Positions 46,476 through 54,861 of a stretch of 64,000 nt of DNA are shown here, in pieces. A program made the translations under genes and the position numbers. The DNA is taken from NCBI RefSeq assembly GCF_049478495.1, contig NZ_CP168083.1, positions 868,001-932,000 on the forward strand, read 5' to 3'. Source of the DNA: P36-A1 sp049478495 (GTDB taxonomy: Bacteria; Bacillota_I; Bacilli_A; JAJDGJ01). Position 1 is the stretch's first letter. Each line of letters starts with the position of its first letter. Under the pieces are notes generated by a model. That model was not told the DNA's origin and did not search any database. It saw only the letters and a program-made list of their open reading frames with translations.

Positions 46476-46763
46476 ATGTTAAAATTTACATTAGACATTC
46501 AGTTCTTTGCATCTAAAAAAGGAGTTGGGTCAACGAAAAATGGTCGTGACTCTCATTCTAAAAGACTAGGATCAAAAAAAGCTGATGGACAATTCGCTAC
46601 TGCAGGTTCAATTTTATACCGTCAACGTGGAACTAAAATTTATCCTGGAACAAACGTAATGAAAGGTGGAGATGATACTCTTTTCACTACGGTTGATGGA
46701 ATTGTTAAATTCGAAAGAATGGGTAGAGATAAGAAAAAGGTATCTTGCTATCCAGCTGAATAA
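46476..46763 (+). CDS. rpmA: 50S ribosomal protein L27 with cleavable N-terminal extension
   Basis: 95 residues. The mature part starts at ASKKGVGSTKNGRDS; before it lies the extension MLKFTLDIQFF, matching the Firmicutes Prp cleavage motif (LNLQFF then cut before A). The mature N-terminus reaches the peptidyl transferase centre. Length and the YRQRGTKIYPG motif fit L27. A GGAGGTG site precedes the ATG. Confidence 0.97.
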   Translation: MLKFTLDIQFFASKKGVGSTKNGRDSHSKRLGSKKADGQFATAGSILYRQRGTKIYPGTNVMKGGDDTLFTTVDGIVKFERMGRDKKKVSCYPAE

Positions 46764-46771
46764 TACCAACT

Positions 46772-46802
46772 AAAGCATCCACGTGGATGCTTTTATTTTT
46801 TT
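46772..46802 (+). terminator. Terminator between rpmA and obgE
   Basis: AAAGCATCCAC directly followed by its complement GTGGATGCTTT (46772-46793), then TATTTTTTT. Confidence 0.82.
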
Positions 46803-46815
46803 AAGGAGAGTAGAT

Positions 46816-48078
46816 ATGTTCATAGATAAAGTTAAGCTTGAACTTTTTGCCGGAGATGGTGGAAATGGGATAGTAGCATTCAGAAGAGAAAAATATGTAC
46901 CAATGGGTGGACCAGCAGGTGGTGATGGTGGTTCAGGTGCAGATATTGTTTTTGTTGGTGATAGAAACTTATCAACACTTTTAGACTTAAGATATAATAG
47001 AATTATAAAAGCTGAAAAAGGCGAAAATGGTATGTCTAAAAGAAAACATGGAAAAGGATCAAAACCAAGATATATTAAAGTTCCAGTGGGAACTATTATA
47101 AAAGATTTTAATAATGAATTGATAGCTGATATTACCAAAGATGGTCAAGAAGCAATAATAGCAAAAGGTGGTCGTGGTGGCCGTGGAAATGTTAGATTTT
47201 CTTCAAATGCTAATCCCGCACCTGATATTGCAGAAAATGGTGAACCAGGAGAAGCAATTGAAGTTATAGTAGAATTAAAATTACTTGCAGATGCTGGCTT
47301 AGTAGGAATGCCAAGTGTAGGTAAGTCTACATTACTTTCTGTAGTAACTGCAGCAAAACCAGAAATTGCCGATTATCATTTTACAACTATTGTACCTAAT
47401 TTAGGTGTTGTTCAAGCAGATGATGGTTCATCATTTGTAATGGCAGATTTACCTGGATTAATAGAAGGTGCAAGTCAAGGTAAAGGTTTAGGACATCAAT
47501 TTTTACGTCATATTGAAAGATGTAGAGTTATTGTACACATAATTGATATGGCAGCAGTGGAAGGTAGAGACCCTATAGAAGATTTTGAAAAAATTAATAG
47601 AGAGTTAGAAGAATACAATCCATCATTGATGAAAAGACCAATGATAGTTGTTGCTAACAAAGCTGACATGGCTGGATTTGAAGAAAATTATAATAAATTT
47701 TATGATAAATATCGTGATCAGTATGAAATATTTAAAGTCTCAGCTATTACAAAATCAGGATTATCAAGTGTACTTTATAGAATTAGTGAATTAGTAAGAG
47801 AAACTAATATTGTTTATGATACATTTGATACAGTTAAAGTGTATCGATTTGAAGATGAAGATTCATTTGATATAACTAAAGATGGGGATGTATTTGTATT
47901 AAGCGGTCCAAAAATAGAAAGACTATTTAAAATGACTAACTTTAATACAGAAGATGGAATCGCTAGATTTGCTAGAAAAATGCGCCATTTAGGAATTGAT
48001 GATGCTTTAAGAAAAGCTGGAATTAAACATGGTGATTTAGTAAAAATAGAAGAATTCATGTTCGAATTTATTGACTAA
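46816..48078 (+). CDS. obgE: GTPase Obg
   Basis: 420 residues. Glycine-rich Obg domain (VKLELFAGDGGNGIVAFRREK, GGPAGGDGGSGAD), G domain with P-loop VGMPSVGKSTLL (about 168-179), DLPGLIEGASQGKGLGHQFL and NKADM, then the Firmicutes OCT domain at the C-terminus. Ribosome-assembly and stress GTPase. The start ATG 46816 follows AAGGAGAG; upstream in-frame codons lie in the terminator. Stop overlaps region before nadE. Confidence 0.96.
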   Translation: MFIDKVKLELFAGDGGNGIVAFRREKYVPMGGPAGGDGGSGADIVFVGDRNLSTLLDLRYNRIIKAEKGENGMSKRKHGKGSKPRYIKVPVGTIIKDFNNELIADITKDGQEAIIAKGGRGGRGNVRFSSNANPAPDIAENGEPGEAIEVIVELKLLADAGLVGMPSVGKSTLLSVVTAAKPEIADYHFTTIVPNLGVVQADDGSSFVMADLPGLIEGASQGKGLGHQFLRHIERCRVIVHIIDMAAVEGRDPIEDFEKINRELEEYNPSLMKRPMIVVANKADMAGFEENYNKFYDKYRDQYEIFKVSAITKSGLSSVLYRISELVRETNIVYDTFDTVKVYRFEDEDSFDITKDGDVFVLSGPKIERLFKMTNFNTEDGIARFARKMRHLGIDDALRKAGIKHGDLVKIEEFMFEFID

Positions 48079-48091
48079 TAAAGGAGTAACA

Positions 48092-48841
48092 ATGATGGAA
48101 AACATACATGAATATATTGATTATTTAGTAGAGTGGATTAAGTCAGAAGTAACTGCTGCAAAATTAAAAGGAGCAATAGTTGGCGTTTCTGGTGGTATAG
48201 ATTCAGCTGTTGTAGCAGCTTTGATAAAAAAAGCGTTTCCAAATGATTCAATGGGTTTAATAATACCAATTGAATCTTCAAAAAGTGATGTGAAGGATGC
48301 TTTAGAAGTCACAGAAAACATTAATCTAGAATATCAAATTGTTGATTTAAATGATACATATAAGGTAATTAGAGATACAATATCTAATGTCATTATTGAA
48401 ACTAATGATTATGATATGGCCCTTGCAAATACTAAAGCAAGATTACGTATGACTAGTATTTATGCAATTGCACAAAACTATGGTTATATGGTAATAGGGA
48501 CAGATAATGCCTGTGAATGGTTTACAGGATACTTCACAAAGTATGGAGATGGTGGCGTTGATTTAGCACCTTTAATTCAATTAAAAAAATCAGAGGTGTA
48601 TGAGATTGCAAAAGAGTTAGGATTACCTAAAAGTGTCCAAACAAAAAAACCATCAGCAGGATTAATAGATGGTGTAGATGATGAAGATGAATTAAAAGTT
48701 ACTTATCAAGAGTTAGAAGCCTATATGGATGGAAAACCAGTAAGTGAAGTAGCTAAAAATAGAATAGAATATCTACACAAAGTATCAAGCCACAAAAGAT
48801 CTGGAATTAGATTTCCCAAATTAAAGGCAAGTGATATGTAA
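48092..48841 (+). CDS. nadE: NH3-dependent NAD+ synthetase
   Basis: 249 residues. PP-loop VGVSGGIDSAVVAAL (about 29-43), GTDNACEWFTGYFTKYGDGG and KKPSAGLIDG DDE segment are NadE marks. No glutaminase domain, so it uses ammonia. Makes NAD from nicotinate adenine dinucleotide. ATG 48092 or 48095 follow AAGGAG; the TTG at 48071 overlaps obgE. Its placement between obgE and ruvA is not the usual one. Overlaps ruvA by one base. Confidence 0.94.
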   Translation: MMENIHEYIDYLVEWIKSEVTAAKLKGAIVGVSGGIDSAVVAALIKKAFPNDSMGLIIPIESSKSDVKDALEVTENINLEYQIVDLNDTYKVIRDTISNVIIETNDYDMALANTKARLRMTSIYAIAQNYGYMVIGTDNACEWFTGYFTKYGDGGVDLAPLIQLKKSEVYEIAKELGLPKSVQTKKPSAGLIDGVDDEDELKVTYQELEAYMDGKPVSEVAKNRIEYLHKVSSHKRSGIRFPKLKASDM

Positions 48842-49401
48842 TGATTGGTTATTTAAAAGGCATAATAATCACAAGCGTAAAAGATTATGTTGTTCTTAAT
48901 GTTAATAATGTAGGCTACTCTGTAATTACGCCATACCCATTTGAATTTAAGTTGAATCAAGAAATTGAACTTCATATTTATACTCATGTAAGAGAAGACC
49001 AAATAACTCTATTTGGGTTTAAAACAACAACTGAAAAAGATGTTTTTTTAAAACTAATTCAGGTAAAAGGCGTTGGTCCTAAGGTTGCAATAGGTATACT
49101 TTCAGCAGTAGACTATAATCAACTAATGGATGCAATTGCAAGTGAAAACATTACATTTCTAAAAAAAATGCCTGGAATTGGTCCAAAGAGTGCAAATCAA
49201 ATTATTCTTGATCTTAAAGGTAAAATTTCTCAAGTTAATTTATTTTCTAATGAAACAAATGATTTAGAAGATGCAATAGAAGCTTTAATTGCTTTAGGCT
49301 ATAAAGAAGTAGAAGTAAATAAAATAGCTAAAATATTAAATAAAGAAATATTATCAACCGAAGAGTACATTAAAAAAGGATTGCAATTATTATTAAAGTA
49401 G
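48841..49401 (+). CDS. ruvA: Holliday junction DNA helicase subunit RuvA
   Basis: 186 residues: N-terminal OB fold (MIGYLKGIIITSVKDYVVLNVNNVGY), helix-hairpin-helix VKGVGPKVAIGIL and MPGIGPKSANQIILDLKGK, and C-terminal domain III (EDAIEALIALGYKEVEV). Tetramers hold the four-way junction while RuvB drives branch migration. Coupled to nadE and followed by ruvB after 9 bases. Confidence 0.96.
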   Translation: MIGYLKGIIITSVKDYVVLNVNNVGYSVITPYPFEFKLNQEIELHIYTHVREDQITLFGFKTTTEKDVFLKLIQVKGVGPKVAIGILSAVDYNQLMDAIASENITFLKKMPGIGPKSANQIILDLKGKISQVNLFSNETNDLEDAIEALIALGYKEVEVNKIAKILNKEILSTEEYIKKGLQLLLK

Positions 49402-49410
49402 GTGTAATAA

Positions 49411-50412
49411 ATGAATGATATATTTAATAATGTAGAAAACAATGATGAAATATCAGATGTTTTATTAAGACCGCAATTTTTAAAAGACTATATTGGCCAA
49501 GAACAGATTAAAGAAAATCTAAAGATATATATAGAAGCAGCCAAAAAAAGAGAAGAAGTTTTAGATCATGTGCTACTTTATGGGCCACCTGGTTTAGGTA
49601 AAACAACTCTTGCAACAATTATTTCAAATGAAATGCAAGGAGATATAAAATATACTAGCGGTCCAGCACTTGAAAAAACAGGTGATTTAGCTGCTATGTT
49701 AACTGGGCTTCAACCAGGCGATGTCTTATTTATAGATGAAATACATAGATTATCTAAAATAATAGAAGAAATACTTTACTCTGCAATGGAAGATTTCTAT
49801 ATAGATATAATAGTAGGTAAAGAAGAAACATCTAGATCAATAAGAGTAGAACTAGCACCTTTTACATTGGTAGGAGCTACAACAAGACTTGGAGATTTAT
49901 CTAGTCCATTAAGAGATCGATTTGGAGTAGTAGAGAGATTAAATTACTACTCTGATGAAGAGTTATCTAACATAATAATTAGAACTTGTAGAATTTTAGA
50001 CATTGAAATAAAAAATACAGCAATATCAGATTTGGCAATAAGAGCAAGAAAAACACCAAGAATTGCCAATAGAATTCTTAAAAGAGTTAGAGATTTTGCA
50101 CAAGTAAAAAATGATTCAATTATTGATGAAAAAATTGTACAAGAATCTTTAAAGGCATTAGGAATAGATGAACTAGGTCTTGATTATATTGATACCAAAA
50201 TACTAAGTTGCATGGTTGAAGCTTTTGATGGTGGACCAGTTGGCTTAGAGTCATTAGCTGCAACTGTTGGTGAAGAGTCTTCTACAATAGAAGATGCACA
50301 TGAACCATACTTGTTACAAAAGCAATTAATAAAACGAACGCAAAGAGGAAGAATGATTACAGATGAGGGTTATTTACATTATCAAAAGTTAATCAAAACG
50401 CGTGACATTTAA
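49411..50412 (+). CDS. ruvB: Holliday junction DNA helicase subunit RuvB
   Basis: 333 residues: LRPQFLKDYIGQEQIKENL start, Walker A YGPPGLGKTTLA (about 57-68), Walker B LFIDEIHRL, sensor GATTRLGDLSSPLRDRFG, and the winged-helix end (GGPVGLESLAATVGE, RTQRGRMIT). Hexameric motor of branch migration. Ends the obgE-nadE-ruvAB group; a small RNA gene follows directly. Confidence 0.97.
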   Translation: MNDIFNNVENNDEISDVLLRPQFLKDYIGQEQIKENLKIYIEAAKKREEVLDHVLLYGPPGLGKTTLATIISNEMQGDIKYTSGPALEKTGDLAAMLTGLQPGDVLFIDEIHRLSKIIEEILYSAMEDFYIDIIVGKEETSRSIRVELAPFTLVGATTRLGDLSSPLRDRFGVVERLNYYSDEELSNIIIRTCRILDIEIKNTAISDLAIRARKTPRIANRILKRVRDFAQVKNDSIIDEKIVQESLKALGIDELGLDYIDTKILSCMVEAFDGGPVGLESLAATVGEESSTIEDAHEPYLLQKQLIKRTQRGRMITDEGYLHYQKLIKTRDI

Positions 50413-50429
50413 ATAAATTATGATATAAT
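50402..50429 (+). promoter_or_regulatory. Promoter of the 6S-like RNA
   Basis: GTGACA (50402-50407, inside the ruvB end), 16-bp spacer and TATAAT (50424-50429) with a TG extension at 50421-50422. The predicted start is about 50436, the first base of the RNA's closing stem. Confidence 0.6.
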
Positions 50430-50435
50430 AATAAT

Positions 50436-50584
50436 TGTTAAAGGGCATAAAAAATTCCTCAAATGAGATAATTGGGAATGTGTGTCAGACAGTCGAAGTT
50501 GAGTCAATCATGATTCAGGAAATTGTTTGCAGCATACCCACCTGAACATATTCGGGATTTATCTTTGCCCTTTAACATTTTTTT
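50436..50584 (+). ncRNA. ssrS: Candidate 6S RNA with own promoter and terminator
   Basis: About 145 nt between ruvB and apbE. The ends pair in a perfect 12-bp stem, TGTTAAAGGGCA (50436-50447) with TGCCCTTTAACA (50566-50577), followed by T7. The 3' half holds CATACCCACCT followed by a CCTGAA/TTCGGG hairpin and GATTTA. This corresponds to the 3' central-bubble element of 6S RNA (E. coli: TTCACCT, hairpin, GGGTTA). 6S RNA binds sigma-A RNA polymerase. It is shorter than most Firmicutes 6S RNAs (about 180-200 nt), so an unknown RNA class remains possible. Confidence 0.55.
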
Positions 50585-50600
50585 ATGAGGAGAGATTTTT

Positions 50601-51626
50601 ATGAAAAAAATAAAATATATAATTAGTGCACTTGTTATATTATTTATCAGTGGATGTTCAGCTCAGGAATCAAAATTCTCTGAGTCTTTTTTAGCATTTG
50701 ATACATATATAAATGTAACAGTGTATTCAAGTAAAGAAGCTGATGCTAATGTATATTTAGAAGAAGCAAAAGCATTGTATGAAAGTTACCACAAAAAATT
50801 TGATGCATATAATAATTACAATGGATTAAATAATATAAAAACTATTAATGATCAAGCAGGAAAAGCACCTGTTGTAGTTGATCAAGATATTTTTGATTTA
50901 ATAAAACAAGCCAAAGAATTATATGAACAAGGTAATACTAAAAATAATATAGCACTTTATCCAGTTACCCAATTATATACCCAAAAATATAATGAGTATG
51001 AAGCTGGTAAAAAGAATATAAATAATCCAACTTCAAAGCAGTTAAAGAGTGCTAATAAATGTGTTAGTGTTGATAATATACAATTAGATAATGTTAAAAA
51101 AACAGTTTTTCTTAAAGAAAAGTGTAATAAAATAGATGTAGGAAGTACTGCAAAAGGTTATGTTACAGCCTTAGTTGCAAAAAAACTACAAGATGATGGT
51201 TTAAAAAGTGGTTTAATTAATGCAGGAGGAAATGTAGTTGCTATCAATAGCAAACCTGACAAAAGCAATTATGTAATAGGAATTGCAAATCCAGATAGTC
51301 CTTCTGAGTATAATGTTACATTATCAATAGCAAATAAAAATGTTGTAACTAGTGGTGATTACCAAAGATATTATATGGTTGATGGTAAAAGAATGCACCA
51401 TTTAATTGACCCAGACACTTTAAAACCAGGAAATTTACATCGCTCAGTAACTGTAGTTTCAGATAATGGTTTATTAGCGGATTATTTTAGTACAGATGCA
51501 TTTCTTCTACCAACAACTGAGATTGAAAAGCTATCTAAAAAATATAATTTTGAATATATAATTATAGATAAAGATGAAAAAGTAACTGTAAGTGATGGTA
51601 TTAAAGATGCAGTTGAAATTAAATAA
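50601..51626 (+). CDS. apbE: FAD:protein FMN transferase, lipoprotein
   Basis: 341 residues. Lipoprotein signal peptide with lipobox ISGC (Cys19), so it acts outside the membrane. ApbE marks are AFDTYINVTVYS, a DVGSTAKGYVTALVAKKL segment (about 179-196), GLINAGGNVVAI, VVTSGDYQRYYMVDGKRMHHLIDPDT (about 246-271) and the late FSTDAFLL. It attaches FMN covalently to Ser/Thr of secreted or membrane redox proteins. The next two genes encode NusG-II and Gx-transporter proteins, a grouping found in flavin-based extracellular electron transfer loci. The acceptor protein is not visible in this window. Confidence 0.92.
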   Translation: MKKIKYIISALVILFISGCSAQESKFSESFLAFDTYINVTVYSSKEADANVYLEEAKALYESYHKKFDAYNNYNGLNNIKTINDQAGKAPVVVDQDIFDLIKQAKELYEQGNTKNNIALYPVTQLYTQKYNEYEAGKKNINNPTSKQLKSANKCVSVDNIQLDNVKKTVFLKEKCNKIDVGSTAKGYVTALVAKKLQDDGLKSGLINAGGNVVAINSKPDKSNYVIGIANPDSPSEYNVTLSIANKNVVTSGDYQRYYMVDGKRMHHLIDPDTLKPGNLHRSVTVVSDNGLLADYFSTDAFLLPTTEIEKLSKKYNFEYIIIDKDEKVTVSDGIKDAVEIK

Positions 51627-51996
51627 GGCAGATTTATTCATTACAATAATATTTATAATACTAAGTGCTATTTCAATATTATATGTAAATACAAAACAAA
51701 CAAGTAATACAAATAAAATTGCAAAGGTATATTATAAAAATAATGTAGTACATACTTTTGATTTAAGTGATCCATCAAAAAAAACATTTGATGTTGAAGC
51801 AGTTAATGGACTAATAACAATTGAAAGTGAAAATGGGAAAGTTAGAGTTGTTGAAGAAACTTCAAGAAACCATATATGCTCAATACAAGGTTGGAGCGAT
51901 TCAGAAATAACACCAATAGTATGTCTTCCAAATGAGCTATATATAAAAATAGAAGGGGATACTCAAGACCATGAAGTAGATGGTATTATATCATGA
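51607..51996 (+). CDS. NusG domain II-containing membrane-anchored protein (EetA-like)
   Basis: 129 residues: N-terminal transmembrane helix (LFITIIFIILSAISILYV) and an extracytoplasmic beta domain of the NusG-II type, ending with VEETSRNHICSIQGWSDSEITPIVCLPNELYIKI, whose CSxQGW...CLPN pattern is characteristic. The two cysteines could form a disulfide or bind a cofactor. ATG 51607 is chosen; earlier GTG/ATG codons lie deeper in apbE. It overlaps apbE by 20 bases and the next gene by 4, using TGA as stop within ATGA. It corresponds in type to EetA of Listeria electron-transfer loci; that link is inference. Confidence 0.82.
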   Translation: MQLKLNKADLFITIIFIILSAISILYVNTKQTSNTNKIAKVYYKNNVVHTFDLSDPSKKTFDVEAVNGLITIESENGKVRVVEETSRNHICSIQGWSDSEITPIVCLPNELYIKIEGDTQDHEVDGIIS

Positions 51997-52511
51997 AATC
52001 AAATACACAAAAAATTGTAACATTAGGATTATTTTTAGCAATAGCAATTATTTTAAATATTGTAGAAAACATCACAATAAACATTATTTTTATTCCAGGG
52101 ATTAAACTAGGTTTAGCAAATATAAGTATGATATTTATTTTATATTTTTATGGGTATAAAGAAATGTTTGCTACTAATGTGCTAAGAATAGTAGTTGCAA
52201 ATCTAATTACAGGTCAACTATTTGGTATGCCTTTTGTTATATCAATGGCGTCTGGTTTATTTAGCATGTTAATAATATTACCAATATATAAAAGTAAAGT
52301 TTTTTCTATTTATGGAATATCTATGACCCAAGCAATTACATTTAACTTTGCCCAAATAACAACAGTCTCACTTTTGTACTCATCAACAGTATTTTTCTAT
52401 TATTTACCATATTTGCTACTAACTGGAGTAGTTACAGGTTTTTTAGTAGCTTTTATAGCGGTAAAAATAATCTATTTAATGAGACATACTTTAAAACCAA
52501 TAAATGAATAA
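51993..52511 (+). CDS. Gx transporter family membrane protein (EetB-like)
   Basis: 172 residues, five to six hydrophobic segments. LGLFLAIAIILNIVENI and PGIKLGLANISMIFILYFYGYKE match the family annotated as Gx transporter or heptaprenyl diphosphate synthase component I. It is related in layout to ECF S-components. It starts inside the stop of the NusG-II gene (ATGA). In Gram-positives these two genes go together with apbE; the pair is called eetA/eetB in flavin-based electron transfer loci. Molecular function unknown. Confidence 0.82.
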   Translation: MKSNTQKIVTLGLFLAIAIILNIVENITINIIFIPGIKLGLANISMIFILYFYGYKEMFATNVLRIVVANLITGQLFGMPFVISMASGLFSMLIILPIYKSKVFSIYGISMTQAITFNFAQITTVSLLYSSTVFFYYLPYLLLTGVVTGFLVAFIAVKIIYLMRHTLKPINE

Positions 52512-52541
52512 TATATAATAAAACAAAAGGAGGAATAATCA

Positions 52542-53492
52542 ATGAAATTTAACAATAATGATAAAACAGGAGTTTTATTTATCGTAATAGGACTATTAAT
52601 GTTTTTAGCATCAATCCAAAATTTTTACAGCTTTTCTTTGTACTATGTTGTAATAAATGCATTAATCATATATGTTATTTATAGAGGAATTAGATCAACA
52701 GATATGATAATAACATTAGTAGGATTATCATTTTTAGTTATTATTAATCAAGATCAACTAGGAATTAGATTTTACAGTGATATCTATTTAATAGTAGCTG
52801 CATTTTTATTAGGAATAGGACTTAATAAAATCTTTGGATTAAAAAATACAATGTCAATGAGTGAACGTGATGATCAATTTTCTGAGTCAGTTATTGGAAA
52901 AATATTTAAAACAACACCACATGATGATTCAAAAGGTAGTTTTTTTGATGAACCAGCAAAAAAAGAAAGTAGCACTAAGAATGATAAACCATCATTTTTT
53001 AATGATAATCACACAACAGAAAGTAATGGTACATCTGATTCACTTGAAAATAAAGATATAAATAAAGATATAAATAAAGAAATGACTGAAGATACTTTTA
53101 AAGAAGAAACAGCTAGTGATTCTTCTTTAAATAATACAACAACAATACTAGAAAATGAAAATTATTATGAAAATAATGAATTAATCAATATTTTCAATAG
53201 AGATGCAAGTGTAAACTATTGTGCTAAGGCAACAGAACTTACCGATGTAAAAATAGATAACAAATTTGGAAAAACTACTTTAGATTTAACACAAACGACA
53301 TTTAGTAGATTAGGTGCTTTAGTTACTATTACTAATATTAATGGTGAAATAATACTTATTATTAATAACAATGTAATTCTTAAAGATTTTGTAAATGATG
53401 AAATATCAGTTATTGATAATCAAGTAGCTAATAAAACATTAACTATTAAAGGTGAAAACAATAACGCTTCACTAATAGTTCAATATAAGTAA
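52542..53492 (+). CDS. LiaF-like membrane protein
   Basis: 316 residues. Four hydrophobic segments fill the first 100 residues, then a low-complexity acidic/Asn/Thr linker (about 110-205, with repeated NKDINKDINKE), then a C-terminal beta-rich domain (YCAKATELTDVKIDNKFGKTTLDLTQ, about 225-250) resembling the LiaF/YvqF C-terminal domain found in cell-envelope stress proteins. No LiaRS two-component genes are next to it. An AGGAGG site precedes the ATG. Family assignment is moderate. Confidence 0.6.
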   Translation: MKFNNNDKTGVLFIVIGLLMFLASIQNFYSFSLYYVVINALIIYVIYRGIRSTDMIITLVGLSFLVIINQDQLGIRFYSDIYLIVAAFLLGIGLNKIFGLKNTMSMSERDDQFSESVIGKIFKTTPHDDSKGSFFDEPAKKESSTKNDKPSFFNDNHTTESNGTSDSLENKDINKDINKEMTEDTFKEETASDSSLNNTTTILENENYYENNELINIFNRDASVNYCAKATELTDVKIDNKFGKTTLDLTQTTFSRLGALVTITNINGEIILIINNNVILKDFVNDEISVIDNQVANKTLTIKGENNNASLIVQYK

Positions 53493-53494
53493 AA

Positions 53495-53523
53495 AAAAAT
53501 GACATCTTAAATGTCATTTTTTT
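53495..53523. terminator. Bidirectional terminator
   Basis: A-run ATGACAT, 5-base loop, ATGTCAT T-run (53499-53523). Confidence 0.85.
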
Positions 53524-53546
53524 ATATTAGATATACCACTTTTTAT

Positions 53547-54101
53547 TTATGTTGTAGTATATAGAACAGTAATGTTTTGTTGGCTATATCCACTAAATGT
53601 AGCTAGCTCAATTCTTTTAATAAGATAATCAGACTCACTAATATTGACATAAAAGTATAAGACAGTATCATCATATCTATTATTAGTATATATATTGAAC
53701 TGTACAGTACATCTTATAGGATTTTTAAATTTATCTATAGACAAATAACTCTTAGATGTTAAGTGATACCAATCATGTTCAATACTTTCAAAATTATAAG
53801 CTGAAATATATTGAAAAGGGACTTTTTTTATTCTTTTTGTAGGTGTAAAAGGATCAGTTTCCAATGTAGATATCAAAGGCTTGCTTAAAATAATCTTAGC
53901 ATCATTATTTAATTTTAAATGTAAAGAATACAAAATAATTTTTTTAATACTATTATCAAGATTTTTGTTAACTAATAATTCATTGTATAAAAAACTGTAT
54001 AAATTATTATTAATATTTTGAAGATAATTATAATCATCATTTGATAGTTGAAATGAGTCTATATCATTAAAATCGATATTTAAAAGATTTGTATTGTTCA
54101 T
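53547..54101 (-). CDS. Unknown protein
   Basis: Not recognised. 184 residues, Asn-rich N-terminal half with helices, and a C-terminal part of alternating strands (YLSIDKFKNPIRCTVQFNIY, TVLYFYVNISESDYLIKRIEL) that suggests a beta sandwich or barrel. No signal peptide or membrane helix. AAAGGAGC precedes the ATG (54101). Opposite in direction to its neighbours, with the thiT promoter and TPP riboswitch on the other side. Confidence 0.6.
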   Translation of the reverse strand: MNNTNLLNIDFNDIDSFQLSNDDYNYLQNINNNLYSFLYNELLVNKNLDNSIKKIILYSLHLKLNNDAKIILSKPLISTLETDPFTPTKRIKKVPFQYISAYNFESIEHDWYHLTSKSYLSIDKFKNPIRCTVQFNIYTNNRYDDTVLYFYVNISESDYLIKRIELATFSGYSQQNITVLYTTT

Positions 54102-54127
54102 ACTAATGCTCCTTTACTTATAGCAAA

Positions 54128-54156
54128 TTGACAATAGTTGCTATATGGTGTATTAT
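54128..54156 (+). promoter_or_regulatory. Promoter of thiT
   Basis: TTGACA (54128-54133), 17-bp spacer and TATTAT (54151-54156), about 25 bp before the TPP riboswitch. Confidence 0.75.
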
Positions 54157-54181
54157 ATAAATGTAAAAAATAAATAGATTG

Positions 54182-54264
54182 CAGGGGTACTTATATTACA
54201 TAAGTTGAGAGGAATTAATTCCGACCCTTTGAACCTGTTAGTTAATACTATCGTAGGGAGCCGC
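54182..54264 (+). promoter_or_regulatory. TPP riboswitch (THI element)
   Basis: AGGGGTACTTA, AGTTGAGAGG, GACCCTTTGAACCTG and the closing TATCGTAGGGAG are the conserved THI-box blocks in order. A terminator hairpin and then thiT follow, so thiamine diphosphate should repress thiamine uptake. GATTGC (54177-54182) and GCAATC (54315-54320) flank the whole leader and could pair. Confidence 0.94.
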
Positions 54265-54277
54265 TAAAAACGACAAG

Positions 54278-54307
54278 CACCAATTACTGATAGATGGTGT
54301 TTTTTCT
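54278..54307 (+). terminator. Riboswitch-controlled terminator
   Basis: CACCA (54278-54282) with TGGTG (54295-54299), followed by T7. Confidence 0.75.
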
Positions 54308-54340
54308 TTGCCTCGCAATCAAAAAGGAGAAAAGAATATT

Positions 54341-54829
54341 ATGAGTACAAGAGAGTTGACACGTATTGCTCTAATTGCAGCAATCGCAACAGTATTATCA
54401 TTATTTAAGGTGTTTCAAATGCCTCAGGGAGGAAGTATAACATTATATCTATTCCCATTGTATATTGCAGTAGCCAATGAAAAATTGAGAAATTGCTTTT
54501 TTGTAGGATTAGTTGTTTCAATATTACAAATGTTATTAGGTGGTCAAATGACAAACTTATTCTCCGGACTGTTTGATTACATAATTCCAGTAGTTGCAAT
54601 AGTAACATGTGGAATGTTTAAACAAAATATATATGTTAATATTGCAATTGGATCAATAATTGCATTAGCATCATATACATTATCTGGAATGATCTTCTGG
54701 CAAACACCATTTGTTGCATCACTTACATACAATGCAACATACTTTATTCCAACTGTAATTGTTAATGTAATAATATTTGCTTTAGCAAATGTTCAAATTT
54801 CAAAAGCATATAAAACAATTAATAATTAA
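54341..54829 (+). CDS. thiT: Thiamine ECF transporter S-component ThiT
   Basis: 162 residues, six hydrophobic helices. TRELTRIALIAAIATVLSLF and MPQGGSITLYLFPLYIAVA (thiamine-binding region) match ThiT/YuaJ, and a TPP riboswitch directly upstream fixes the substrate. GLFDYIIPVVAI and TYNATYFIPTVIVN fit the late helices that line the thiamine site. It needs the general ECF module, encoded elsewhere. AAAAAGGAG lies 10 bases before ATG 54341. Confidence 0.93.
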   Translation: MSTRELTRIALIAAIATVLSLFKVFQMPQGGSITLYLFPLYIAVANEKLRNCFFVGLVVSILQMLLGGQMTNLFSGLFDYIIPVVAIVTCGMFKQNIYVNIAIGSIIALASYTLSGMIFWQTPFVASLTYNATYFIPTVIVNVIIFALANVQISKAYKTINN

Positions 54830-54835
54830 ACAAAG

Positions 54836-54861
54836 AAAAATCCTTTTTATAGGATTTTTTT
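54836..54861. terminator. Bidirectional terminator
   Basis: A5 TCCT, 6-base loop, AGGA T8. It serves thiT on + and the 54861-55610 gene on -, whose last codons lie at its edge. Confidence 0.85.

Noticed and set aside
50436..50584. SRP RNA (4.5S) as identity of the RNA gene
   Set aside because: TTCAGG and GCAGC occur, but the GGAA tetraloop and the AGCAG partner spacing of the SRP S-domain are missing; the CCCACCT-hairpin element fits 6S RNA better.
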